Source: Clostridia bacterium
GTDB taxonomy: Bacteria; Bacillota; Clostridia; Lachnospirales; Anaerotignaceae
NCBI GenBank assembly: GCA_022651385.1
Contig: JALCQR010000004.1
Coordinates: 124,001-188,000, forward strand
Reading direction: 5' to 3'
DNA: 64,000 nt
The notes below the pieces were generated by a model that was given only the letters and a program-made list of their open reading frames with translations, was not told where the DNA came from and ran no database searches. The translations under genes and the position numbers were made by a program. The number at the start of each line of letters is the position of its first letter. Within the stretch, counting starts at the first letter, position 1. Positions 1-8,791 of the stretch are shown in pieces.

Positions 1-2
1 CA

Positions 3-995
3 GCCGACTCGGGAGAAAAAACAAAGCTGTATGTTGTAAACTGGAAGGACTATGGTTCTGATGATGCAGATTTTATTAAGTCTTTTGAGGCAGAAAACAA
101 CTGCGAGATAGTAAATACCTACATGTCGAGCGAGGAGGAACTTCTTACAAAGCTCAAAACATCAAAAGAGGGCGAAATAGATGTGTGTCTTCCAAACTGT
201 ACAATACTACCGGCGGCTATTAAAGGCGGGTATCTTGCAGAAATAGACACATCAAAACTTTCAAATTTTAATTCACTTTTTGACAGGTTTAAAAAACAGG
301 AAGAATGTTTAGGCGAAGACGGAAAGATGTATGCGGTTCCTTTTGTATGGGGCTCTACGGCAATTGCCTATAACACAGATGATATAAAAGAGGCTCCGAA
401 GTCAATGTCAATTCTTTTCGATAAACAGTATGCTGGCAAAATTGCATTCAGAGACGACTATAACGATGCTGTAATGGCAGCTGCAATTGTGCTTGGACAG
501 GATCCTAATGCTCCTTCAGACCTTGATGCAATCAAACAAAAACTTATTGAGCAAAAACCTCTTAACCGTACTTATTGGAAAACAGGCGATGAATTTTCAA
601 AACTTTTTGCTGGGAAACAGATTTCTGTAGGCCTTATGTGGTCCGGACAGGCAGCATCAATGAAACAGGAAGGCGAGCCTATTGCTTTTGTAGTTCCTGA
701 AGACGGCGGAATAGGCTGGGTAGACAACTGGGCAATAGCAAGCGGAAGCCAGCACAAAGATCTTGCATATAAATTTATTGATGCAATGATAGCAAAAGAT
801 TTTCAGTACAATTGGGCATCAAAGGGCGGCCCTGCTCCTGTAAACAAAGAAGCTGCAGATGAAATAGATCCTGAGTATGCTAAATCCGCAGGCATGGATG
901 AGGCTTCTTTAAACAGACTTTACTTTATGAAGTATCGTACAGATGACATTAAAAATGCTTGGAACGATCTTTGGACAGACGTAAAGGCACAGTAA
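3..995 (+). CDS. potD: Polyamine-type ABC transporter substrate-binding protein, 5' truncated
   Basis: The reading frame is open from position 3, so the start and signal peptide lie left of the window; 330 residues remain. The visible protein begins with KLYVVNWKDYGSDD, the usual opening of PotD/PotF-type periplasmic binding proteins just after the lipoprotein signal. It continues with YAVPFVWGSTAIAYNTD and ends in a FIDAMIAKDFQYNWASKGG segment typical of the family. The family binds spermidine or putrescine outside the membrane and delivers it to a PotABC permease. Those permease genes would be expected upstream, outside the window. The family assignment is secure; the exact ligand (spermidine, putrescine or another amine) is inferred. 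A terminator follows 38 bases after the stop. Confidence 0.88.
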   Translation, partial: ADSGEKTKLYVVNWKDYGSDDADFIKSFEAENNCEIVNTYMSSEEELLTKLKTSKEGEIDVCLPNCTILPAAIKGGYLAEIDTSKLSNFNSLFDRFKKQEECLGEDGKMYAVPFVWGSTAIAYNTDDIKEAPKSMSILFDKQYAGKIAFRDDYNDAVMAAAIVLGQDPNAPSDLDAIKQKLIEQKPLNRTYWKTGDEFSKLFAGKQISVGLMWSGQAASMKQEGEPIAFVVPEDGGIGWVDNWAIASGSQHKDLAYKFIDAMIAKDFQYNWASKGGPAPVNKEAADEIDPEYAKSAGMDEASLNRLYFMKYRTDDIKNAWNDLWTDVKAQ

Positions 996-1032
996 TTTTA
1001 AAATGCCTATATTTATAGGATAAAGTTATAAA

Positions 1033-1060
1033 GGTTGGCGTATTTTTAGCCAGCCTTTTT
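1033..1060 (+). terminator. Rho-independent terminator after potD-like gene
   Basis: The stem GGTTGGC (1033-1039) pairs with GCCAGCC (1049-1055) with one G-T pair, followed by five T. A second, weaker hairpin with an A/T-rich stem sits at 1102-1131. Confidence 0.8.
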
Positions 1061-1152
1061 ATAAAAACAAGTAAAAAAATTGCTATATTTTAATTGTTTT
1101 CAAAACGGGCTTTTAAATGAAGGCTCGTTTTAATTTGTAAACATTATTTTGT

Positions 1153-1181
1153 TTGAAAAATAATGACGTTTATGGTAAAAT
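1153..1181 (+). promoter_or_regulatory. Sigma-A promoter of the lipoprotein gene
   Basis: TTGAAA at 1153-1158 and TAAAAT at 1176-1181 are separated by exactly 17 bases. The in-frame TTG at 1153 is therefore part of the -35 element, not a start codon. Transcription would begin near 1188, ahead of the ATG at 1219. Confidence 0.65.
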
Positions 1182-1218
1182 AATTAAAAGAATTTTACTT
1201 TTTGGGGATGCTCTGTCT

Positions 1219-2550
1219 ATGATGAAAAAATTATGTGCAGTAATTATATTGTGTGTGGCTTTTTCGGGATGTTCATCATATGCTCCCGACAGTTCGGCTG
1301 CTACATTTTCTATTTCAAAACAGCAGCAGGATAAATATACAAATATTATTGAAGATACTTTAAATTCATTTTATTGGCATTATGACAGCTCAACACTTGC
1401 TTATTATGAGGGCAAAGTACCTGAAAAAACAGAACAAAACAATCAGATATACAAAGCAAGTGAGGACGACGGATTTAAAATGGATAAATACAGCGGCAAA
1501 GATGCGGTTGTATATACTGCAACATTGAATCACTACAATTCAGCGAAAGCTGGAATAGTATATTTTTACTTTGTCAAAAATGATATCGCAGCTCTTTTTT
1601 ATACTCCGGAAGCCAACAGAAATATACAGTGCAGCCTAAATGAGCGCAATATTTTTAAGGATGGCACAAAATTTAAAGCGTATGAATCTGATAAAAGTGA
1701 AGGTAAGTTTGGAAGCCAAAATATAAAAGTGCTGTCGGACGGTTTTTGTTCATACTACAAAGACAAAACTTCATCATATGTATTGTCTATAGCAGACGGA
1801 GCTTTAAATGTATATAGGTATAGCAAGGGGATTTTTTCACGTTACAGAAGCATATATATATCTCAATATGGCTTAAAACCTATCAGTGCAGCTTTTTTGA
1901 AAGACGGTAAAATAGCAGTGTTGACAGGAAATGAAGTTATAAATGAAAATGAGACTGAGGAAGGCTCGTCCCAGCGAATGGAATCAAAGAAAATAATGTT
2001 TTTTGACATGGATAACGGAAAAATGGGCGATGAAATAGAACTTACAGGTGATACTTACTCTTGTATTTCCGCATTTTCAAATGGATTTATAGTTTCGAAT
2101 GATAAAAATTTTGAAATTTATAAAGACAGCGGCGGTGTTTGGAGCAAAACGCAGGAATATTATGAAGAAATACAGGCTACTGATATTAAGGAAACCGATC
2201 TTGATAACAATGGTGCAAATGAGCTTGTGGCCACAGACGGAAAAGATTTATATATTTTTGAGGAAACTGACGACAATCTTAAATGTATTTGGCGTACAAA
2301 TATATCGGTAGACAGTTTCGACGGGTATATTTATCCGGCTGACCTTAATAATGACGGTGTAAAGGAAATATATATCTGTGACAATACAGGTACCGCAATA
2401 AGATATGTGCTTAATGAAAAGGGATTATTCTCTAAAAATAATGATATTAATTACAGTCAGAAAATTTTTGCCGCTGATTTTAATTGTGACGGGCGTGATG
2501 ACTATATACTTTCTGACGGTGAAAATACAATTTTGAATTTGAGTAAATGA
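1219..2550 (+). CDS. Lipoprotein with FG-GAP/EF-hand-like repeats, function unknown
   Basis: The product has 443 residues. It starts MMKKLCAVIILCVAFSGCSS, a lipoprotein signal peptide with a lipobox ending in Cys (FSGC). The first ATG at 1219 is chosen because a GGGG ribosome site lies about 11 bases upstream and a promoter precedes it. The C-terminal half contains Asp-rich repeats of the type DLDNNGANELVATD, DLNNDGVKEIYICD and DFNCDGRDDYILSD. These resemble FG-GAP/VCBS calcium-binding loops of beta-propellers. It is probably an extracellular, membrane-anchored propeller protein. Nothing in the sequence gives its ligand. tadA follows after one base, so the two are likely cotranscribed. Confidence 0.7.
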   Translation: MMKKLCAVIILCVAFSGCSSYAPDSSAATFSISKQQQDKYTNIIEDTLNSFYWHYDSSTLAYYEGKVPEKTEQNNQIYKASEDDGFKMDKYSGKDAVVYTATLNHYNSAKAGIVYFYFVKNDIAALFYTPEANRNIQCSLNERNIFKDGTKFKAYESDKSEGKFGSQNIKVLSDGFCSYYKDKTSSYVLSIADGALNVYRYSKGIFSRYRSIYISQYGLKPISAAFLKDGKIAVLTGNEVINENETEEGSSQRMESKKIMFFDMDNGKMGDEIELTGDTYSCISAFSNGFIVSNDKNFEIYKDSGGVWSKTQEYYEEIQATDIKETDLDNNGANELVATDGKDLYIFEETDDNLKCIWRTNISVDSFDGYIYPADLNNDGVKEIYICDNTGTAIRYVLNEKGLFSKNNDINYSQKIFAADFNCDGRDDYILSDGENTILNLSK

Positions 2551-2551
2551 T

Positions 2552-3013
2552 ATGGAAAATGATATTTTTTTTATGAATGAAGCTATAAAAGAAGCCTATA
2601 AGGCTCTTGAAATAAATGAAGTGCCGATTGGGGCTGTTATAGTGCATAACGGCGAAATAATCGGACGTGGATATAACAGAAGAAACAGTGAAAAGAATCC
2701 GCTTTATCATGCGGAAATAATAGCAATAAATGAAGCGGCTAAGGCAATCGGTGACTGGCGCATTGAAAACTGCACAATTTATGTAACTATAGAACCATGC
2801 CCAATGTGTGCCGGTGCTATAGTTCAGGCACGTATACCAAGAGTTGTTTTTGGAGCAAGAAACCGAAAAGCCGGATGCTGCGGCTCGGTAGTTAATATAC
2901 TGCAGCAGGATGGGCTCAACCACAGAGCAGAAATTACCGAAGGTGTGCTTAAAGATAAATGTTCCGCCTTGATGAGTGAGTTCTTTAAAAGATTCAGAAA
3001 ACAATCTGAATAA
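2552..3013 (+). CDS. tadA: tRNA-specific adenosine deaminase TadA
   Basis: TadA converts the wobble adenosine 34 of tRNA-Arg(ACG) to inosine in the cytoplasm. The 153-residue product has the full zinc deaminase signature: HAE with His53 as a zinc ligand and Glu55 as proton shuttle, then PCPMC with Cys83 and Cys86 as zinc ligands. The TadA-type C-terminal helix ends FFKRFRKQ. Length is normal for the family. The ATG lies one base after the lipoprotein stop, so translation is probably coupled. The position directly upstream of SRP RNA and dnaX matches the order common in Firmicutes. Cytidine or guanine deaminases share the fold, but the FGARNRKAGCCGS segment favours TadA. Confidence 0.95.
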   Translation: MENDIFFMNEAIKEAYKALEINEVPIGAVIVHNGEIIGRGYNRRNSEKNPLYHAEIIAINEAAKAIGDWRIENCTIYVTIEPCPMCAGAIVQARIPRVVFGARNRKAGCCGSVVNILQQDGLNHRAEITEGVLKDKCSALMSEFFKRFRKQSE

Positions 3014-3070
3014 AAATTATATTAAAGCGGGAATTTATAAATGTGTTTTATGATTTAAAAATTTATTCCA

Positions 3071-3099
3071 TTGACACAAATCTTTGTATATATTATAAT
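3071..3099 (+). promoter_or_regulatory. Consensus sigma-A promoter of SRP RNA
   Basis: TTGACA at 3071-3076 and TATAAT at 3094-3099 are both perfect consensus hexamers with a 17-base spacer. Transcription would start near 3106, giving a short 5' leader before the mature SRP RNA. This is the strongest promoter seen in the window, as expected for an abundant stable RNA. Confidence 0.9.
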
Positions 3100-3128
3100 C
3101 AATAGGTACGTAAATTACATTATATAAA

Positions 3129-3400
3129 ATTTCCGTGCTATCCGGGGCAGTAGCGGCGCCCTGTACTCACAATCCGCTATAGTGAGGGGGATGCTTGCCC
3201 CCGGCGTCTATTTCTATGGTCTGCCCTGTGAAAAGAACGTTGAAGGTTGAGTCTTGTGCAACATTAGCTTGTGAATCGTGTCAGATCCGGAAGGAAGCAG
3301 CACTAAGCAATAACTTTTGTGTGCCGCAAGGGCACTTGGCTGGAGTTTTGGAAACAGGTTAGCGCATGGGGAAAAACGTCAAAGGCAGGCGCACGGATTC
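3129..3400 (+). ncRNA. ffs: Signal recognition particle RNA, large Bacillus type
   Basis: The hallmark GTCAGATCCGGAAGGAAGCA near 3280-3300 is the conserved helix-8 loop that binds Ffh. The 5' part (TCCGTGCTATCCGGGGCAGTAGCGG, then CCTGTACTCACAATCCGCT) matches the Alu domain of the B. subtilis scRNA as I recall it. The 5' TCCGTGC pairs with GCGCACGGA at 3389-3398, closing the molecule at about 270 nt. The RNA scaffolds the particle that targets membrane and secreted proteins. The end points are estimated from this closing helix. A terminator follows at 3422. Confidence 0.95.
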
Positions 3401-3421
3401 TAAATATATAAACATAAAAAA

Positions 3422-3461
3422 GCACACTGTAAAAGATATATTTTACGTGTGCCGTTTTTTT
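3422..3461 (+). terminator. Terminator of SRP RNA
   Basis: GCACACTGTAAAA pairs with TTTTACGTGTGC with one T-G pair, followed by CG and seven T. It lies 19 bases before the dnaX start, so dnaX transcription needs readthrough or a promoter I did not identify. Confidence 0.85.
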
Positions 3462-3479
3462 GTAAAGAGGGAAAAAAGA

Positions 3480-5057
3480 ATGTATCAGGCGTTATACAGA
3501 AAATACCGCCCAGACACCTTTGACGGTGTTATAGGTCAGGACCATATTATAAAAACTCTAAAAAACGAGATACTTTCTGACATGGTTTCCCATGCTTATC
3601 TTTTCTGCGGCACAAGGGGAACAGGAAAGACCTCAACGGCAAAGATTTTTGCTAAGGCAATTAACTGCATGTCACCTGAAAACGGCGAGCCATGCGGAAA
3701 ATGCGAAATGTGCAAAGCAATGCAGGAAGGCAGAAGCGTAAATGTAATAGAGATAGATGCGGCATCAAACAACGGCGTTGAAAATATACGTGATATACGT
3801 GACGAGGTAAAATATCCGCCGGCAGAGGGAAAATATAAGGTCTATATAATAGACGAGGTGCATATGCTTTCTGCGGGTGCGTTTAATGCTTTGTTAAAGA
3901 CTCTTGAGGAGCCGCCGGCACATGTTGTGTTTATACTTGCAACAACGGACCCTCAAAAAGTTCCGGTTACCATACTTTCAAGATGTCAGAGATTTGATTT
4001 TAAACGTATATCGTCGGGACAAATAGCAGCTGCTCTTAAAAAATATATGAAACTCGAAGGCGCTAAGGCTGATGATGAGGCGCTTATGACTGTGGCAAGA
4101 CTTGCCGACGGTTCCATGCGTGACAGTCTTAGCATTCTGGATCAATGCCTTGCATTTTATAACGGCGAAAACATAACATCCGAAAAAGTATTAAAAATTT
4201 CGGGAACTGTTGACAGCACAGTGCTTTTTAAACTGGCGGACGGCATTATTTCAAAAAATGCCGCAAAATGTATGGATGTGATAGAAAACATTACATCCGA
4301 CGGACGTGATATAAAACAATTTACGTCTGATTTTATGGAACATCTCCGAAATTTGCTTGTGGCGCTGTCTGTCGATGAGCCTGAAACATTAATAGATATG
4401 TCTGATGAAAATATCGCAAAACTCAAAGAACAGGCAAAAAAACTGTCAAGCGATGAACTTATATACTTGATAAAAGTGTTTTCACAGCTGTCAAATGATA
4501 TGCGCTATGCTTCAAATCAGCGTATACTGCTTGAGGTTGAGATTATTAAGCTTTGTTCAAATACAGTTAAAAACGATACTGATTATATTGCAGCAAGACT
4601 TTCGGAGCTTGAGAGAAAAATAAAAAGCGGAGTTGTTTTATCACAGTCAGGCGAAAAAACAAAAAGCGAGAAAAAGAAAGTTACGCCAAAACCAAGACAA
4701 AAAGCTGTACCGGATGATATAAAGCAGGTAATCGGAGACTGGAAAAATATAGCTTCAAAGTTTGAGGAGCCTTCAACAAGGGCACTTCTTTTAAATACAA
4801 GTGCTGTGTATGAAGATGATGGCAGAATTACAATAGTCTGTGACGACGGTGCGATGGCGGACATTTTAAAAAACAAAATTGTTTTGATAAAAAACGTTCT
4901 TGAAAAAAAATATAAAAAGGCGTTTCAAATAAAAATAGCAAACAGAACAGAATATGAAGATTGGGAAAAGCTTATGGGCATTGCTGAAAGTGAGAATGAG
5001 GGAAACCAAGAAATAGAGCAGCTTCAAAGCAAATTTCCAGACGCGGATTTTGAATAA
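3480..5057 (+). CDS. dnaX: DNA polymerase III subunit gamma/tau
   Basis: DnaX is the clamp-loader ATPase of the replisome. The 525-residue product starts MYQALYRKYRPDTFDGVIGQ, the conserved DnaX N-terminus. It carries the Walker A GTRGTGKTS, a four-Cys zinc module (CMSPENGEPCGKCEMC), the Walker B DEVHML and the SRC motif ILSRCQRFDF. A Lys-rich linker and a short tau-like C-terminal domain follow. The open frame extends 38 codons further upstream, but that stretch lies over the SRP RNA 3' end and its terminator. The ATG at 3480 with GAGGG upstream is therefore the start. The gene heads a dnaX-ybaB-recR-thyA-folA series with short spacers, a standard Firmicutes replication/repair block. Confidence 0.96.
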   Translation: MYQALYRKYRPDTFDGVIGQDHIIKTLKNEILSDMVSHAYLFCGTRGTGKTSTAKIFAKAINCMSPENGEPCGKCEMCKAMQEGRSVNVIEIDAASNNGVENIRDIRDEVKYPPAEGKYKVYIIDEVHMLSAGAFNALLKTLEEPPAHVVFILATTDPQKVPVTILSRCQRFDFKRISSGQIAAALKKYMKLEGAKADDEALMTVARLADGSMRDSLSILDQCLAFYNGENITSEKVLKISGTVDSTVLFKLADGIISKNAAKCMDVIENITSDGRDIKQFTSDFMEHLRNLLVALSVDEPETLIDMSDENIAKLKEQAKKLSSDELIYLIKVFSQLSNDMRYASNQRILLEVEIIKLCSNTVKNDTDYIAARLSELERKIKSGVVLSQSGEKTKSEKKKVTPKPRQKAVPDDIKQVIGDWKNIASKFEEPSTRALLLNTSAVYEDDGRITIVCDDGAMADILKNKIVLIKNVLEKKYKKAFQIKIANRTEYEDWEKLMGIAESENEGNQEIEQLQSKFPDADFE

Positions 5058-5083
5058 TTAATGCTTAAGGAGGAATTTTTATT

Positions 5084-5422
5084 ATGGCAAAAGGCGGATT
5101 TAACGGCATGGGCGGAATGAACATGAACAACCTTATGAGACAGGCTCAGAAAATGCAGAAAAAAATGGAGGAAACACAGGCATCTCTTGCAGATAAAACT
5201 ATCGACATAACATCAGGCGGCGGAGCTGTTAAAATTACTATTACAGGAAAAAAAGAAATAAAATCTATAAAAATTAATCCTGAAGTTGTTGACCCTGAAG
5301 ATGTTGAAATGCTGGAGGACCTTGTTCTTTCTGCTGTAAACGAGGCCATAAGACAGGCCGATGAGCTTGCCAACAGTGAAATGGGCAAGATAACAGGCGG
5401 CGTTGGAAACGGCATGTTTTAA
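5084..5422 (+). CDS. YbaB/EbfC family nucleoid-associated protein
   Basis: The product has 112 residues. It starts with a Gly/Met/Asn-rich segment, then NLMRQAQKMQKKMEETQASL, the family's N-terminal helix. The ITSGGGAVKITITGKKEIKS beta region and INPEVVDPEDVEMLEDLV motif follow. The family forms a homodimer that binds DNA and is almost always encoded between dnaX and recR, as here. The ribosome site AAGGAGG lies upstream of the ATG. Its cellular role (nucleoid organisation, possible link to recombination) is known only broadly. Confidence 0.93.
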   Translation: MAKGGFNGMGGMNMNNLMRQAQKMQKKMEETQASLADKTIDITSGGGAVKITITGKKEIKSIKINPEVVDPEDVEMLEDLVLSAVNEAIRQADELANSEMGKITGGVGNGMF

Positions 5423-5446
5423 TAAACATACCGAAAGGAAAAAGAC

Positions 5447-6046
5447 ATGAACTTTTATGGAAATTATATCACGGACTTAATAGAAAAACTTGCAAGTCTT
5501 CCGGGAATAGGCAGAAAAAGTGCACAGAGGCTTGCTTTTTATATAATAAATATGCCAAGTGAAAAGGCTCAGGCGCTTTCACAGTCTATAATAAACGCCA
5601 AGGAAAATGTAAAGTATTGTTCGGTATGCTGCAATCTTACTGACAGCGATGTTTGCCCTATATGTGCCAATCCTAAGCGTGACCATAAGACAATAATGGT
5701 AGTAGAGGACCCGCGTGATATGGCGGCATATGAAAGAACAAAAGATTACAACGGTGTATACCACGTGCTTCACGGGGCAATATCACCTATGAACGGAATA
5801 GGGCCTTCAGATATAAAAATAAAAGAGCTTCTTAAAAGAATAGAAACAGATGAGCCGGAAGAAATAATAATTGCTACTAACCCAAATGTTGAAGGTGAGG
5901 CAACGGCTATGTATTTAAGCCGTCTTATAAAGCCGTTGAGTATAAAGGTAAGCCGTATTGCAAACGGCGTGCCTGTAGGCGGAGACCTTGAATATGTGGA
6001 CGAGGTTACACTTTCAAAAGCTCTTGAAGGCAGGAGAGAAATGTAA
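5447..6046 (+). CDS. recR: Recombination mediator protein RecR
   Basis: RecR acts with RecF and RecO to load RecA on SSB-coated gaps. The 199-residue product has the N-terminal helix-hairpin-helix ([19 protein letters not shown]) and a zinc finger ([16 protein letters not shown]). The Toprim domain begins [16 protein letters not shown], and the Walker-B-like tail region includes [12 protein letters not shown]. Length is typical. The stop codon directly abuts the thyA ATG with no spacer, and the thyA ribosome site AGGAGAG lies inside the last recR codons, so the two are translationally coupled. Confidence 0.97.
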   Translation: MNFYGNYITDLIEKLASLPGIGRKSAQRLAFYIINMPSEKAQALSQSIINAKENVKYCSVCCNLTDSDVCPICANPKRDHKTIMVVEDPRDMAAYERTKDYNGVYHVLHGAISPMNGIGPSDIKIKELLKRIETDEPEEIIIATNPNVEGEATAMYLSRLIKPLSIKVSRIANGVPVGGDLEYVDEVTLSKALEGRREM

Positions 6047-6877
6047 ATGAGTATAGCTGACAATATTTTTATAGAAAACTGCAGTGATATATTGGAAAAT
6101 GGTTTTTCAACTGAGAATGAAAAAAACAGACCGCATTGGGAAGACGGCTCGGCGGCATTTACTATTAAAAAATTCGGTGTGGTAAACAGATATGACCTTT
6201 CTAAAGAGTTTCCTATACTTACACTTAGATATACAAACTGGAAAGCAGCCATAGATGAGATACTTTGGATATGGCAGAAAAAATCAAACAAAGTATCTGA
6301 TTTAAACAGCCACATATGGGATGAATGGAAAGGCGAAGACGGCACAATAGGCAAGGCTTACGGCTATCAGCTTGGTATTAAGCACCAATATAAAGAGGGA
6401 ATGTTTGACCAGGTAGACAGAGTACTTTACGACCTTAGAAACAATCCATACAGCAGAAGAATACTTACGAATATATATAATTTTAATGACCTTCACGAAA
6501 TGAATCTTTATCCGTGCGCCTACAGCATGACATTTAATGTTACCGGAAATAAACTTAATGCTATACTTAATCAGCGTTCGCAGGATACACTTACGGCAAA
6601 TAACTGGAATGTGGTTCAATATGCCGTTCTTATACATATGTTTGCTCAGGTAAGCGGACTTGAAGCCGGAGAATTTGTGCATGTTATAAGTGATATGCAC
6701 ATATATAACCGGCATGTGGATATGGTAAAAAAGCTGATTGGAAGGAAGCCGTATCCTGCTCCGAAATTCAGCATGAACAAAGAAATTAAAAATTTCTATG
6801 ATTTTACAGTTGATGATTTTAAGCTGGAAGGCTATGAATATGGCAAAAGTATTGGCAAAATACCTGTGGCAATTTGA
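6047..6877 (+). CDS. thyA: Thymidylate synthase ThyA
   Basis: ThyA methylates dUMP to dTMP with methylene-tetrahydrofolate. The 276-residue protein resembles the B. subtilis/phage phi3T branch: it shares WKAAIDEILWIWQKKSN, HIWDEWKGEDGTIGKAYGYQLG and the C-terminal KNFYDFTVDDFKLEGY. The catalytic Cys157 is in NLYPCAYS, where the more usual PCH context is replaced by PCA. Arg pairs of the phosphate site are present in NNPYSRRI and QRSQD. The classical folate product dihydrofolate is recycled by the DHFR encoded immediately downstream, and the two genes nearly touch. This makes a coherent dTMP module appended to the recR operon. Confidence 0.95.
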   Translation: MSIADNIFIENCSDILENGFSTENEKNRPHWEDGSAAFTIKKFGVVNRYDLSKEFPILTLRYTNWKAAIDEILWIWQKKSNKVSDLNSHIWDEWKGEDGTIGKAYGYQLGIKHQYKEGMFDQVDRVLYDLRNNPYSRRILTNIYNFNDLHEMNLYPCAYSMTFNVTGNKLNAILNQRSQDTLTANNWNVVQYAVLIHMFAQVSGLEAGEFVHVISDMHIYNRHVDMVKKLIGRKPYPAPKFSMNKEIKNFYDFTVDDFKLEGYEYGKSIGKIPVAI

Positions 6878-6888
6878 GGTGCATACAA

Positions 6889-7389
6889 ATGAACATGATA
6901 GTTGCAGTTGATGAAAAATGGGCAATTGGAAAAGACGGAGGTCTTCTTACTCCGCTCCCTGAAGATATGAAATTTTTTAGGAAAACAACAATGGACAGTG
7001 TTGTTATAATGGGCAGAAAAACACTGTTTTCGTTCCCCAATCATAAACCGCTTAAAAACAGAGTCAACATAATTATAACACGTACTCCGGAATTTAAATC
7101 TGAAGGTGCTGTTATTGTAAGGTCAATTGAGGAAGCCGCAGAAGAAGCAGAAAAATACAACAAAAATATATTTGTTATAGGCGGAGGAAGCGTTTACTGT
7201 CAGATGTTAAAATTTTGTGATACGGCTTATGTTACTAAAATAGAGAAAGTTTTTGATGGGGCGGACACGTTTATATATAACCTTGACAAAATGGATGAAT
7301 GGGAAATTGTTGAAAGCAGCGACATAAAGGAATATAATGGAACCAAATTTAAGTTTGTAACATATAAAAGAAGAAACAGAGGTGTATAA
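6889..7389 (+). CDS. folA: Dihydrofolate reductase
   Basis: DHFR reduces dihydrofolate to tetrahydrofolate with NADPH. The 166-residue form starting MNMIVAVDEKWAIGKDG is preferred because GAGGTG lies seven bases upstream of the ATG at 6889. An in-frame TTG at 6874 overlaps the thyA stop and lacks a ribosome site. Family motifs are the Met20-type loop (WAIGKDGGLLTPLPEDMKFF), VVIMGRKT for NADPH binding and IFVIGGGSVYCQML. Asp or Glu in the folate pocket is supplied by PEDMKFF. Placement after thyA fits its role of regenerating the cofactor consumed there. Confidence 0.94.
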   Translation: MNMIVAVDEKWAIGKDGGLLTPLPEDMKFFRKTTMDSVVIMGRKTLFSFPNHKPLKNRVNIIITRTPEFKSEGAVIVRSIEEAAEEAEKYNKNIFVIGGGSVYCQMLKFCDTAYVTKIEKVFDGADTFIYNLDKMDEWEIVESSDIKEYNGTKFKFVTYKRRNRGV

Positions 7390-7391
7390 AA

Positions 7392-7721
7392 ATGATACCA
7401 GCAAGTGTTGCTATACAGGTGCTTCCGCTTACACTTGATGATGCGGAAACAGTAAGAATTGTTGATAAAGTCATAGAATATATAGACTCAACAGGGCTTA
7501 AATATTTTGTATCACCTTTTGAGACTACAATTGAGGGTGATTACGACGAGCTTATGGAAACAGTTAAGCAGTGCAATCTTATTGCCATAAAAGCCGGAGC
7601 TCCGGGAGTAAGTACATATGTTAAGATTTTCTTTAACCCTACAGACGGTGTGCTTACAATCAACCAAAAAACAGACAAATATCTTGAAGTAGATACTAAA
7701 AACAAAGAAATGAATGAATAA
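7392..7721 (+). CDS. UPF0045/MTH1187-type thiamine-binding family protein
   Basis: The 109-residue protein begins MIPASVAIQVLPLT and contains the repeated beta-alpha-beta ferredoxin-like pattern of the UPF0045/YqgV/MTH1187 family, with SPFETTIEGDYDELM as the diagnostic segment. Members of this family and the related YkoF proteins bind thiamine or its pyrimidine precursor. Whether this one does is inference. It follows folA by two bases and is closed by a terminator six bases after the stop, so it is the last gene of the dnaX block. Confidence 0.8.
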   Translation: MIPASVAIQVLPLTLDDAETVRIVDKVIEYIDSTGLKYFVSPFETTIEGDYDELMETVKQCNLIAIKAGAPGVSTYVKIFFNPTDGVLTINQKTDKYLEVDTKNKEMNE

Positions 7722-7726
7722 TCAAG

Positions 7727-7754
7727 GGGGATGTTACTATGACATCCCTTTTTT
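7727..7754 (+). terminator. Terminator closing the dnaX-folA block
   Basis: GGGATGT (7728-7734) pairs with ACATCCC (7742-7748) around a seven-base loop, followed by six T. Confidence 0.88.
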
Positions 7755-7785
7755 CTTAATTTTGAAGTTACAAAGGAGATTTTTT

Positions 7786-8778
7786 ATGTACGAAAAAGTA
7801 AATTCAAATCCCGACATATATAATATTTTTGTGCCGCTTCCCAATAACCCATTAAAGAATTTAAACTGTTATGTGCTGAAAACACCTGAAAAAAGCCTTG
7901 TTATTGATACCGGATTTAATCGTGAGGAATGCAAAGAAGCTCTTTTAGGCGGCCTTAAAGAGCTGGGAATAGAGCAAGATAACATAGAGCTTTTTATAAC
8001 TCACCTTCATTCGGACCACTGCGGTCTTGTAAATAAGGTTGCAGGGCCTAACACTACAATTTATATGGGCAGAATAGATTATGAGTATATGTTGGAATAT
8101 GCAGATGGCGACCCATGGAAAAAAGAAGAAGAAACATATCTCAGAGAAGGCTTTCCGCCTGATGCCATAGAAGAACTCAGAACAACAAATCCAGCAAGGG
8201 CATATGCCCTTGATAAATTGTTCAAGGCTGTTTGTATGGATGACGGCGACGAAATAAAAATAGTAGGGGATTATACACTTAAATGTATACTTACATCAGG
8301 TCATACGCCGGGGCATATGTGTCTTTACATGGAAAAAGAGAAAATAATGTTTCTTGGTGACCATGTGCTTTTTGACATTACGCCTAACATAACATTTTGG
8401 ACAAGAAGCAGAAACTCGCTTCTTGATTATCTTAACAGTCTTGAAAAGATAAAAAAATATGATGTAAAACTGGCTCTGCCTGCTCACAGGACGAATAACG
8501 GCATTAATTTTTATGAGCGTATTGAGCAGATAGAAAAACATCATGATTTCAGATTAAATCAATGTATGGAGCTTATAAGTAAAAATCCGGGAATAAACGC
8601 ATATGACTTAGCCGGAAAAATGCGGTGGAAGATGAGAGGCAAAAGCTGGGTTGATTTTCCTATGCCGCAGAAATGGTTTGCGGTTGGAGAGACTATAGCG
8701 CATACGGATTATCTTTTTGAAAAGGGATTAATAGATAAAAAAATGGTAAATGGAATAAATAGATATGAAATAAAATAA
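7786..8778 (+). CDS. Metallo-beta-lactamase-fold hydrolase
   Basis: The product has 330 residues. The start at ATG 7786 is set by AAAGGAG eight bases upstream; the frame opens earlier, inside the preceding terminator. The metal motif THLHSDHCG (HxHxDH) is intact, with later ligands in SGHTPGHMC, FLGDHVLFD and LPAHR. This is a complete binuclear zinc or iron site. The C-terminal part (about 240-330) looks like a winged-helix addition found in the subgroup that includes eukaryotic LACTB2-like enzymes. Substrate unknown; the family includes thioesterases, lactonases and nucleases. It stands alone between a terminator and an inverted-repeat element. Confidence 0.85.
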   Translation: MYEKVNSNPDIYNIFVPLPNNPLKNLNCYVLKTPEKSLVIDTGFNREECKEALLGGLKELGIEQDNIELFITHLHSDHCGLVNKVAGPNTTIYMGRIDYEYMLEYADGDPWKKEEETYLREGFPPDAIEELRTTNPARAYALDKLFKAVCMDDGDEIKIVGDYTLKCILTSGHTPGHMCLYMEKEKIMFLGDHVLFDITPNITFWTRSRNSLLDYLNSLEKIKKYDVKLALPAHRTNNGINFYERIEQIEKHHDFRLNQCMELISKNPGINAYDLAGKMRWKMRGKSWVDFPMPQKWFAVGETIAHTDYLFEKGLIDKKMVNGINRYEIK

Positions 8779-8791
8779 TTATAATTGCCCA

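Noticed and set aside
2480-3004. Minus-strand frame of 174 codons opposite tadA
   Set aside because: It is fully covered by the clear tadA gene and the end of the lipoprotein gene; no motif or ribosome site.
3366-3479. Longer DnaX with a 38-residue basic N-terminal extension
   Set aside because: The extension reads through the SRP RNA 3' helix and its terminator; the family N-terminus MYQALYRKYRP starts at 3480 with its own ribosome site.
5770-6925. Minus-strand frames opposite recR, thyA and folA
   Set aside because: They are antisense to unambiguous enzymes, with no family pattern and no initiation signals.
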